DNA of 64,000 bases, from contig JAAXNY010000003.1 of assembly GCA_013420905.1 (NCBI GenBank), forward strand, positions 310,001-374,000, in the 5' to 3' direction. A program made the position numbers and the translations under genes. This document shows, piece by piece, positions 1 through 10,100 of this stretch (position 1 is the first letter of the stretch; every line of letters starts with the position of its first letter). The notes beneath the pieces were generated by a model, which saw only the letters and a list, made by a program, of their open reading frames with translations, was not told the DNA's origin and made no database searches. Source of the stretch: Collybia mongolica (lineage: Eukaryota > Basidiomycota > Agaricomycetes > Agaricales > Clitocybaceae).

Positions 1-1
1 A

Positions 2-1072
2 ATGGAGCTGATGCTCTGTCTCTCGAATACCGTCAGAACCTTCCGAATGGTCCCCGGAAACGACGATGCGGATTGGGGTGATCCCCTATATAACGCGGGG
101 ACCGCACTCGACGCACTGGCATCCAACGGTAGACCTAATATCGAAGAGCTTCTCATGTGCGTAAGGATATCCCAATCATACGTTGACAAGCTCCTGCCCT
201 TGCAAAATCTCCGGACCCTTCGATTTATGCAAATCACTCCACCTGAAGGCACATCTGACCTAATTCGAAAGATCTCCACACTACCCAAACTCGAGGAGCT
301 ACACCTCATACTCCTTAAGGACGCAGTGATTGATCGCATCCCATATGACGGCTTTCCATCTCTGCGCTGCTTACGAATCCCATATTCCCTTCCCCAATCC
401 GTAACCCGCCTTCTATATGCCTTGCCTTCAGACCGCCTCCGGGATCTTGAGGCCAAGGATCCGAGAATCTCGCAGAATGTACAGACCGCGCCGGAGTTGC
501 GAGAAATCTTGAACAGTTGGCGTGCCTGTTTTACCGCCTTGGCCCGCCACGGCGGCCTCAAAACAATCCACATTACCATCAACGCGGATGCCGTTGACGA
601 GGATATCTTGCAAGACTGTCAGGACATCAGGTTCATTTCTTTGATCGAGCCTCTTCTTGCAATCAAAGGGCTTGAGGACCTCTGTGTTTCACCACCCGCG
701 GACATGCCCTTATCCGACGATGACGTTTGCAAAATTGTATCTGCATTGCCTCAACTCACGACGCTCGATCTCTGTTTCCCCACCGAAGATGACCAACCAA
801 CTTTATTATCTTTGCAGCACATTGCAAAATACAGTCCCTACCTTGAATCCCTTACAGTTTCACTCGATTCTAGTGTGGACGTACCGGTTGCTGCCCCGTC
901 GCAAGGGCCACCCCACCCACTGAAAGAAATACAGCTACAGTCAACGAACATTGACGACATTCCGGCCCTGGTCCGGCATTTGAGGTCGTTGTTTCCGAAT
1001 TTGGAGGACATCATGTCGTGTGATGATGATGAAAAAGCCGTTATGGACGCATACAGGTCGATGGAAATTTGA
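2..1072 (+). CDS. F-box/LRR-like protein, 3' part (cut by window edge)
   Basis: Open frame of 356 codons running from the window edge to TGA. It has irregular leucine-rich repeats (for example LQNLRTLRFM, LPKLEELHLI and LPQLTTLDLC), with helix-rich spacers and an acidic end. This is the usual look of the C-terminal part of the large, fast-evolving F-box-like families of Agaricomycetes, which act as substrate receptors of SCF ubiquitin ligases. No F-box is visible; it would lie upstream of the window, so the ATG at position 2 is probably internal. The LRR-like pattern is seen directly. The F-box assignment is inference. No intron is needed in this part. Confidence 0.6.
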   Translation: MELMLCLSNTVRTFRMVPGNDDADWGDPLYNAGTALDALASNGRPNIEELLMCVRISQSYVDKLLPLQNLRTLRFMQITPPEGTSDLIRKISTLPKLEELHLILLKDAVIDRIPYDGFPSLRCLRIPYSLPQSVTRLLYALPSDRLRDLEAKDPRISQNVQTAPELREILNSWRACFTALARHGGLKTIHITINADAVDEDILQDCQDIRFISLIEPLLAIKGLEDLCVSPPADMPLSDDDVCKIVSALPQLTTLDLCFPTEDDQPTLLSLQHIAKYSPYLESLTVSLDSSVDVPVAAPSQGPPHPLKEIQLQSTNIDDIPALVRHLRSLFPNLEDIMSCDDDEKAVMDAYRSMEI

Positions 1073-2190
1073 GGCGTCTGTCTCAGTCTAGTGAAGGCTC
1101 CCTCGTTCAACTTTATAGTAATATTCTAATATTCACGGCGCAGTCTTTTGTACAAATTTAGGTGTAATGGGCAACGGTTGACAAAACATATGTTGTTCAA
1201 GCCCGGGGTGAATTAAACCCCACATATATGCTTGAGAGCTTCGTAGCAGCCCAAGGGTTTTACCCTCAGCCTCCTGGTCCGCGTTTCTAATGTTTGATGA
1301 TGGCGACGGCAAGTGACCATTCGCATCGACAGAAGCTGGTTTCTGATACGTTCAAACATTCAAACAGGAATGGGGGAGCTGAATGGAAACCTACAAACTA
1401 TCTCTCGAATCGGGTGGTCAGAATCGAAAAGAAATCAAATTTTACTCCACTAACTGAAGAAGGGTGTTCGCTGACGCCTGCTGTGTGCCGCGTAATCATT
1501 CGTAGCACTCGATCTACAAAAATTGGAGGACATGCATAATCGGTGTGGAAGGGGACCCTACCTTCCTCGCAGACTTACCAATATTTTACGTTACTTACTC
1601 TACTCTGGACATCCTTCCGATCACCCAACCCCACTTCCCATATCTCAGACCACGGCAGATCGGAGATCCTAACGACGATGGATAAGGTTGGGTGCCTGCG
1701 ACGCCTGGCGTGTGTGGAGTCTCGCCTTGTCTAAGAGGCGCAGAACCGAGACGCGTCATTTGCGCGTCATGATCAAGATCACGGATACATCCAGGTGCTA
1801 CGAGAACCTCTCCGATCGCACTCCTTATTCACGAATACCTACGTCATAAACTCCTTCGTTACTTCTTGTTCTGGCCAATCAGCGTACGAGAACGCGCATG
1901 ATTGGGTATCTAATCTACTTCGCAAATGTATAAAAGGTGCACTCCTATCTCTTGATTGGAGAACGGTCCTCTCTCTTCCCCACATCTTTCTCTGTCTCTT
2001 CTATTACAGCCACGTTACGAAGTCCTCAAGTCGACTGCACAGAAGGGCATAGTCTTCAAGTTTATTATACCCTTGGACGCGCATTAGGAAGTCTTCCTCC
2101 TCCGATCGTGTCGTTCTTTCCCCATTTAGCTCAGTCGGACCACGTGCTGTTTGGACGACGCGTGTTCTTTCCTACTTCACACGAGGTCTT
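1073..2190. other. Intergenic, no gene seen
   Basis: Only short frames without recognisable motifs or convincing splice structure. It contains the 3' flank of the LRR gene and the left flank of the inverted-repeat element. The last bases (2183-2190, GAGGTCTT) may be part of a degenerate target-site duplication. Confidence 0.5.
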
Positions 2191-4709
2191 TACACTCCCC
2201 CACATCTTCCAGCGGATTCCGAGCGGAATCCTCAATTCTGACAGGAATCCACTCGGATTCTTGTCAGAATTTTGGCTGCAGAGGTTATAGGAAATGGCTG
2301 TAAAAATTGACAAAAATTCCGAATGGATTCTGCTCGGATTCCGAGTGGAATGAAATTCCACAGGAATTCCAGCTTTGGAACACTGAAATTCTGACAGAGC
2401 CCACAGGAATTCTGGAGCATTGTAGGGACGTAATAGACATGTTGTGGTCACGTGTTTAGTCATGTGATTTATTGGCCACCTCATTGATCGACAATGGGCA
2501 CATTGTCAACCTCAACCACACCGAGGCCCAGCAACCCAGCACCCAGCAACCCAGCAAAAACTCTGCCAAATCACAATGTCAACCCACAAAGCTGCTGCCA
2601 CTGCTGCTGCTGCTGAAGCTGCTGAACGCCTGATGACAAGGAGAGGCCATGTCTGTGTGATGCCCCCGCCTTCCACCTGTGGTTGCAAGCGTGCCACCTC
2701 AGTGACCAACAAGGACAATGAAGCCCACAAGTGCATGAAAGCTGCCACCACTGTCAAGGCGAGCACTGCCAAGCTGAAGGCAGGGTGCATACCTGTTTGA
2801 TGTTGTTTTTTTTCTGTATCCAGCATCACTCTGATCTCAACTAACAAAGCTGTTTCAGTATTAACTTGACGTATGAATCGTCTTCAACATGGCTGATTAC
2901 CCATCGACATCACCGATATTGTTGCAAGTCATAAATGTTACCAACCCCATATGCATGCACTAATATACTGTAACCACCCCAGACCTTGTTTGTTTCACGC
3001 GCTAGTGACTAATCATCAATGCATTATGCCAGGACAGGTGTGGAAAAAGATTTGTTTAAAGATCAACCACCTCGCACACTTGTTTGGTGAGTCACACTTC
3101 AACTTTGTCCCTTTTTTTACTAAATCGCACTTTCCACAGCAAGCACACATCCGTTTACCACAACCAGGCCATTTCCTAAATGCCATTGACAACCTCTACC
3201 TGGACATATGTCCTTTTCGTTGTATGGTTCCCTGTGCATCTGCCTAGGTGTGTTTTTGGCCATTATCCCATAACTTGTCATTTTGAGCACCCCATTATTG
3301 TTCCTGCACCGTTCAGCAAAGCGCTGACGGTTCCTGAACGTCCCGCCTAGTGTCTACATGGCTATACCAGCCATTCAAGAAATGATGGCTTGTACCCCAT
3401 ACAATGTATGTACCTCCTCATTATCTACCCCTACCTTCATCTTGTTAACTGATATACCAATGCCATGTTCTTTACAGGTATGACTAATGTTCCTCATCAT
3501 CCTATGTCTCCCTGAGCTGGACGTTAAGCATGTGGGATGTGCGGTGTCCCGGGAGCGACCCTAGGTGAGTAAGTCCTCACTTCATCTCCTCACCAATCAT
3601 TTTGCTCATTGTGTGCCGAGTTCTGGGCCATTTAGAAAAACGCTTGGGGTTCCTGAATGCGCTGAACTCTCTATTTCTTGACGTCCCATGCGCACAATGA
3701 ACGATTGATTTTGTCATATGCCAAGTTAGTGCCTCCTCATCACCCTGCCCCATAAACTCAAAATTTTTATTGCAAGACAACCGCTGATCTGTATGGCATA
3801 ACGCTTGGTGTTCCTGGATGCGTTCCTATTCCTCTATTGAATGACCGCACGCTTGTCACGGTTTGTGCCTTTGTTTCATATGGTGAGTGCCTTCTCTTCA
3901 TCCTGGCCCTATAAATTTGTTTTTTTTATAGCATGACAACCGTCGAACCGTATGCGCCAAGGGAGGGTGTTCCTGAGAGCGTTCATGGTTCTCTTCTGAT
4001 TGACCACACCTCTTTCCTGATGTGCTTCGCCGTTGCATATGGTGAGTACCTGCTCTTACCTGCCACTAACTGTAACCAACTGATTTAATTAACTGCAAGA
4101 TGACTGCTCAATGACACATCCCGAGCCTGGGTGTTTCTGAAAGCATACACTCTGCCCTTTCAACTGTCCATTCTATTTTCAGGGTGTGCATCTTGCTTGC
4201 ATATGGTCAGTGTAGGTTGAGATGTATTTTTAGCAATGTATTTTTTTTTGGGGCACTACTTGATATCATACTCTGTTCTTACTTTTAATTAAGATCACTT
4301 TGAGGTTGTGTTTGAGTGTGAGAGTGATGGTGGATGTGTGATGTGTCTGATCTGTAAGTGAGGTGCACGACTTTTGGTTGGAGTCCAAAATGTTAGATAT
4401 ACTATTGACTTTATTGACTGTTTTAACTTAAAACTTATGAATTCTGATCAGAATCCGAGCGGAATGTTGCGGAATTCCTGTGAGAATTTTCTTCTTCCAC
4501 ACTTTGTAAGAAATTCCTCAAAATTCTGTGGAATTCCAATGATTCCGATCGGAATTCTGTGTTCCGAGCGGAATATTGCGGAATTCCTCAAAGGAATTTT
4601 CTGTTTTAAAACTTTCTCAAAATCCTCCTGCATTCCTCTGGATTCCGGTCGGATACCTGTTGGAATTCCAGATTCCGATCGGAATCCTCTGCAGGATGTG
4701 GGGGAGTGT
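2191..4709. mobile_element. TIR element (~2.5 kb), probably non-autonomous or decayed DNA transposon
   Basis: The left end reads TACACTCCCCCACATC (2191-2206). The right end (4695-4709) is its reverse complement over 15 bases. Flanking 8-mers GAGGTCTT (2183-2190) and GAAGTACT (4710-4717) match at 6 of 8 positions, which would fit an old 8 bp duplication of hAT type. Both ends carry dense palindromic subterminal repeats built on GATTCCGATCGGAATC and GGAATTCC (2211-2420 and 4436-4690). No transposase is recognisable. An alanine-rich frame at 2576-2800 and a tandem array at 3240-4225 fill the inside. Class membership is inference; the inverted ends are seen directly. Confidence 0.7.
3240..4225 (+). 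repeat. Divergent ~160 bp tandem repeat, about six units
   Basis: Units start near 3405, 3557, 3715, 3877, 4036 and 4199, spaced 152-163 bases apart. The clearest starts read (T/G)CATATGGTGAGTRCCT, which looks like a 5' splice site. Each is followed by a pyrimidine-rich stretch ending in TAG or GCAAG, then a block such as ATGACAACCGT, then GTTCCTGAGAGCGTTC, then CCTCTT. The core TTCCTGA recurs near 3333, 3651, 3812, 3970 and 4135. Units differ at many positions, so the duplications are old. They sit wholly inside the TIR element. Confidence 0.7.
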
Positions 4710-4717
4710 GAAGTACT

Positions 4718-5251
4718 GCTTCACACCTTGTGTCCTGTTCTGTGTTCAGACGATCAATTCCACAACTATGAACAGGAACGAATTTCATCCAATCGGTGGC
4801 TAAGGGAGTACGCCTCTGTTGTGCCTACACTCACAGTTTTATTGTTTCTCCTAGATCATTGAATGCACCCGTGTCACCGCATGCTTAAGCCCCGGATCTA
4901 TTTTACACAGATCTACAGTATACTTTATACTGATTCACCTCAGGCCTCTTCAAGTCAATAAAGTCCCTCATCCGATTGTTTCATGAGTTGCCTTGGTAAC
5001 AAAGGTCCTCACTGCGGACAAGCGTACGATTGTTATCACCTGGAGTGGCTCGCACCCAGAGTCAAGTATACGGAAACCCATGCATATCACTTCAAACGTG
5101 ATACAGGAGTCAAAAACACACAAAAAGAATTCCAATATAGACATTAATGCCCAGCTCCGCCCTCTTCGGAGAAACTGAGTCAACCGACAAGAATCATTCG
5201 GTGCTTTTCCCAAGATGAAAAGTACCCACGAACGACTCGATCGATGGCCGA
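4718..5251. other. Intergenic, no gene seen
   Basis: Right flank of the TIR element and 3' flank of the minus-strand pseudogene. Short frames only, no motif recognised. Confidence 0.5.
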
Positions 5252-6160
5252 TTTACTGGAAGAAGCGTTCATTGTCGATAAGACTGCGATGGTAAACCGA
5301 CGTGCCCAACTGGGGACCCACTTTCCATCTCCATGGCCTTGCAACGTGTCTTTGGTCTTTCAAGCCAGGGATTAATTCGATTTCGCAAGTTCTGAAGCAA
5401 GGGAAAACGCGCATACCATTTTTCCAGTGCACTTGCATGTATTTCCGTCGCAAGTCAAATCTTTGGCCTTGACAGCGCCTTGGATGCGCTGTAGGGAAGG
5501 TCAGGTAAGGGTGACCAACCACAATATCATTTTTCTACAAGCACTCACACTAATGTTCCTAGTCGCGTCATCTAATATAAGCTGATGAAAAACAACGGTG
5601 AGTATTGAGCGACCCAGTTTCCACCTCCGTAATTATATAACGAGGCATCAGCAATACAGAAACAACATAACACCAATATACCAGTGCAAATATAGGTGTT
5701 TCCGTTACAGTACGAGGCCTTGATGTCGACGGGGGATATGTCAGCCTAAACGTCGACGAGTCGTCACGTACTATACGAAAGGTATGGATTACGAGTTCCT
5801 GGGCCGAGGGCCTAGCGGAGGCCTTCCTAGAAAAACAGATGTGGGTCAATCTGCGACCTATTCCCCGTGCTGTATTTCTAGTATTCAGGCCTTCAGATAT
5901 AGAGCAAACCACCTGAGGAGCGAGTAATACCAGATCTGCAGTGCACCTGTAGGCGTTGCCATCGCACTTGAGTCTCTTGACACCTACCGATGATCTCTTT
6001 ATCTGCGGGGAAACGGTATCAGTGCACTGATGCATTGGTTGTTATCAAAACTGTACTTACCAGCTCCCCAGTGCCCTGGCGGATATATCCATAGGTTTGC
6101 AACAGGACCCAGAATACGAACAGCCTACGCGCACTGTTAAGTGGTGAGCATCGAAATTCT
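5252..6160 (-). pseudogene. Broken copy of the CDGDTYKC/YGDGNW secreted-repeat family
   Basis: Read on the minus strand, all seven exons of the gene at 18358-19251 can be found in order with matching intron positions. Exon 1 ends at 6061 with the shared end GTGEL. Exon 2 reads SVGVKRLKCDGNAYRC. Exon 3 keeps ARPSAQEL. Exon 4 is SPVDIKASYCNGNTY, exon 5 is NYGGGNWVAQ, exon 6 is KDLTCDGNTCKC, and exon 7 ends in a terminal CAG TAA at 5252. The signal-peptide start is lost. Exon 3 has a one-base deletion and a Trp codon turned to TGA. Exons 5 and 7 have further indels. It is therefore not translatable as a whole. The 5' limit is approximate. Confidence 0.85.
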
Positions 6161-6447
6161 ATGCTCAGGCTGGACAATAAAAGTGGCCTTGTCGAAAGAT
6201 TAGTCAACGAACACTCGAGGTTAGCATTTTTTTTTTCCATTCCATTCTATTGATATTGTGTAGCACAGTGGTAGGATGATAAGAGAGAGAGCAAAAAGAT
6301 TGTCTCAGTAACGTATCCATGCGCTTACCTACATATGACTCATACTAATAATAGATTGAGATGCAATGCGAGGCTTGGCTCCAACATAACATTTTTGGGA
6401 ATCCTTTGAAAAGGATAAGGTGAACGAGTCTGCAACATCAGCATCTC

Positions 6448-6545
6448 GGGCCTTGCTGGGAATCGAACCCAGGCCACTTGCAGCGTCTTACATGTCAAAC
6501 ATGTAGTTACCCAAAGCAAGTATCGTACCTCTAGACTACAAGGCC
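6448..6545 (-). tRNA. tRNA-Pro (anticodon TGG), with intron
   Basis: Read on the minus strand, the acceptor halves GGCCTTG (6539-6545) and CAAGGCC (6449-6455) pair fully. The D-arm region is TAGTCTAGAGGTACGATA. The anticodon stem CTTGC/GCAAG encloses the loop TTTGGG-intron-T, giving anticodon TGG. The T-arm contains GGGTTCGATTCCC. The extra ~27 bases sit one base 3' of the anticodon, the standard place for a nuclear tRNA intron. The mature length is about 71 bases. All parts expected of a working gene are present. Confidence 0.9.
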
Positions 6546-7191
6546 ATGAGATACCACATTCATCATTTTTTCCTCATCATTATGTATGATTTAATCTGCT
6601 GCATTCGACACAAATAATAACGGCTGATCAGATCTAATAACCTACTAAACATAAAAGGTTGGGAAAGAATATATCAGGGGCCCACAAGGATATGCAAGAT
6701 CGTTCCATGCAGGCCTCGCCACAAAGACTTTCGGCGTCGGCGAACGTTCGCCGTTGACATGAGGTTGATCCTGGTTGTTCGTCGTCAGACAGTTATATAT
6801 ATACTCTTTCAGCGAAGCCACGGCCCACGAGGCCGTTGTGATGGAGCTCTGAGTCATCACTAGTCCAGCGTCTTTCATTTTTATTCTTTGTAGGATGGAT
6901 GTTCGTCCCCACGATACCATGTCGAATCAAGAATTCAGAAAAGTTGAATGTAAAAGTAGTCAAGAAACGTACCAAATTTATAGGCCCGTACTTAGTCCAG
7001 CTATTGGTGAAACCTATGCGCTAGCAGCGTGGGAAATTTGCTTGGGTCAGCTTGCAGGACAGCCGACTGCTCTTCAATTTTCTACCACAACACCAGGCCC
7101 TGCTGCGAGGGTGCAGCTCACGTTCTCTGTTTCCTTTTCTTTCTTAAACGACTAGAAAGTGGCCTGGACTGCCCACGGGGCGTCTTCGACC
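6546..7191. other. Leader region of the chitin synthase gene
   Basis: Between the tRNA and the chitin synthase start. Short frames (such as 6895-7155) show no known motif. It probably holds the promoter and 5' untranslated region of the downstream gene. No clear TATA box was chosen. Confidence 0.4.
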
Positions 7192-10100
7192 ATGAATAGG
7201 CAATCTTCAGCGACAATGAGTGCGCACCAGCGGATGGAGGCGGTTACAGACCTCACGAATCTCTCACCGGTATCTGACGATATCATCGTTGCATGCATTC
7301 GTGAGCGGTTCATGTCAGACAACATCTACACGAATATCGGGTCGTCTGCCCTCGTTGCTCTCAACCCGCACAAATATGTCTCTTCCAACGCCGACTCCAT
7401 TCTACACAAATATGCAGCAGAGTACCGGGATACATCAGAGCACAAACAGCGTTTGCCACCTCACATCTTCCAAATGGCGAACAATGCCTACTACCACATG
7501 AAGCGGACGACACAGGACCAGTGCATTCTTTTCAGGTGTGTCATCATTTTTCCGGCATGTCGGGATTTTGTTTGATGGGAGTTTTAGTGGAGAAACAGGA
7601 AGTGGAAAGTCTGAGAACAGGAGATTGGCGATCAAGACGCTGCTCGAGCTGAGCGTATCGAACCCAGGCAAAAAAGGGTCGAAACTCGCCACGCAAGTGC
7701 CCGCCTCGGAATTCGTGCTGGAGACATTCGGAAACGCACGCACGCTCTTCAATCCCAACGCTTCACGGTTCGGAAAATATACCGAACTACAGTTCAGTGA
7801 GAGGGGCAGACTGACTGGCATCAAAACGCTTGACTACTACTTGGAGCGGAACCGGGTGGCAGGAGCGCCGTCCGGGGAACGCAACTTTCACATCTTCTAC
7901 TACCTCGTTGCCGGGGCCTCACCCGAGGAGCGACAGCACCTTCATCTTCTCGACAAAACCACTTATCGATACCTCGGGCAGCGTGGGACGGGGGGACGGC
8001 CGAACGGCGGTCGTGATGACGATCAGTTGCGGTTCGATCAGCTTAAGGTTGCACTAAAGGCCATCGGGTTGTCGAAGCGACACGTCGCACAGACATGTCA
8101 GCTCATCGCTGCTATCCTGCACCTCGGAAACCTGGAATTCACAATTGACCGGAGCCGCAACGAGGATGCAGCTGTTGTTCGAAACACAGAGTTGCTGGAG
8201 ATTGTTGCAGACTTTCTCGGGATCCAACCGTCTGCGTTGGAGTCTGCACTGTCGTACAAGACGAAGCTCGTGAAGAAGGAGCTGTGCACGGTTTTCCTCG
8301 ACCCCGATGGTGCTTCTGATAATCGGGACGACCTAGCAAAGACCCTTTACTCACTCCTTTTCGCATGGCTGAATGAGCACATCAACCAGCGTCTCTGTCG
8401 TGACGACTTCTCTACATTCATCGGGCTTTTCGACCTGCCCGGCCCACAGAACATGACGAGCCGCGCCAACTCCCTCGATCAGTTCTGCATCAACTTTGCA
8501 AACGAACGGTTGCAGAACTGGACGCAGAAGCGTCTGTTCGAGAGCCACGTCGACGAGTATAATACCGAAGGGATTTCGCGTTTCGTTCCAAACATCTCCT
8601 ATTTTGACAATTCCGAGTGCATCCGCCTCTTGCAGAACAAGCCCGGAGGTCTGATCCACATCATGGACGACCAGGCCAGGAGGGCGCCGAAGAAGACAGA
8701 TCACACGATGGTGGAAGCATTCCAGAAACGATGGGGTAATCACACGTCGTTCAAGGCAGGATCCATGGACCGGTCGGGGTTCCCAACATTCACTATCAGC
8801 CATTTCAACGGCCCTGTCACCTATAGTGCAGAGGCGTTCCTTGAGCGCAATCTAGATGCGCTCAATCCTGACTTTGTGTCTCTACTCAGAGGAGGCACTG
8901 ACCACTCGGAAGGATCAGGGTCGAACAATCCGTTCATCAAGGGCCTGTTCTCGGGTAAGGCCATCGCCACGCAAGCGCACCCGAGGAACGAAGATACGAT
9001 CGTGGCTGCGCAGCAGCCCATCAAGCCCATGCGTGCGCCTTCAACGAGGAGGAAGAATACTATTAAGCGGATGCCGACGTTGAAGGAAGGCGGAGACTTG
9101 GATGAAGTCAAGGAGGACGAGGAAGCAACGTCCTCATCGGGTGGCAGCCCTTGTGTCGCTGGAGAGTTCAAGTCTGCGCTGGACACGTTGTTCGAGACGC
9201 TGAATGAGACGCAGTCGTGGTACGTGTTTTGTGTGAACCCGAACGACTCGCAGCTGCCCAACCAGCTGGAGGGACGCAGCGTGAAGGGGCAAGTCAGGAG
9301 CGTGGGCCTGGTTGAGATCGCCAAGCGGAACGTTAATGTGTTTGAGGTGGGGATGACGCCAGATGAGTTCTGTGATAGGTACAAGACAGGAATGGAGACT
9401 GGGAATGTTACAGAGGGTAGTGCGATTGAGCGTGTTGAGCAGGCGCGGACGACGTTTGGATTGACCGACAGGGACTTGGTAATCGGACAACATAAGGTGT
9501 GTTTTGTTCCGCTGTGATAAGATTTATCGGCTAAGCTAGGGTTTTTATCAAGGTCTTCCTGTCGCGTGTCGCGTTCCATACGTTTGAAGATCAACTACGC
9601 TCGCAAGATGTTGAGGAACAAAAGCGGAATAGGATCCGCGACGCAGAAGCTGAAGCAGGTCTTGACCCTCGGGGGATTGCAGACCCCTACGCTCCTTACC
9701 TTTCACCTGGCCTCGATGCGCCGGAAGGTTCGCCCTGGGCCGGAGGGTACAATGATGCTTACAACGCATCGAACCAGGCGCTTCCGCTGGTCTCGAATGC
9801 GTCGCCCTTTCAGCGGGCAGACATGTATGATGACGACTATGATGAGAACAAGTCGCTCCGCAGCGATGACTTTGACGGTCGAAGCAGGTTCACGAGCCAG
9901 CGCGAAGACACCATGTCGAACTTCGGCTCCGAGTCTTATGCGCCCTCCCGTAATATGTTCCAGAACGCGGACACCAAAGGTTTGATGGAGAAGGAGGTTC
10001 TCCCGGGAGAGATCCACGAGGGCGAGACGTCCGAGGTGTTGAAGGAGAGTTCGGCTAGGAGGAAGTGGGTTGCACTTTGCTGGATGTTGACGTTCTGGGT

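Noticed and set aside
2576..2800. Alanine-rich frame in the TIR element as a possible transposase
   Set aside because: Too short, low complexity, no catalytic residues; at most a fragment of cargo.
8821..9594. 257-codon minus-strand frame
   Set aside because: Antisense of the myosin-head exon of the chitin synthase.
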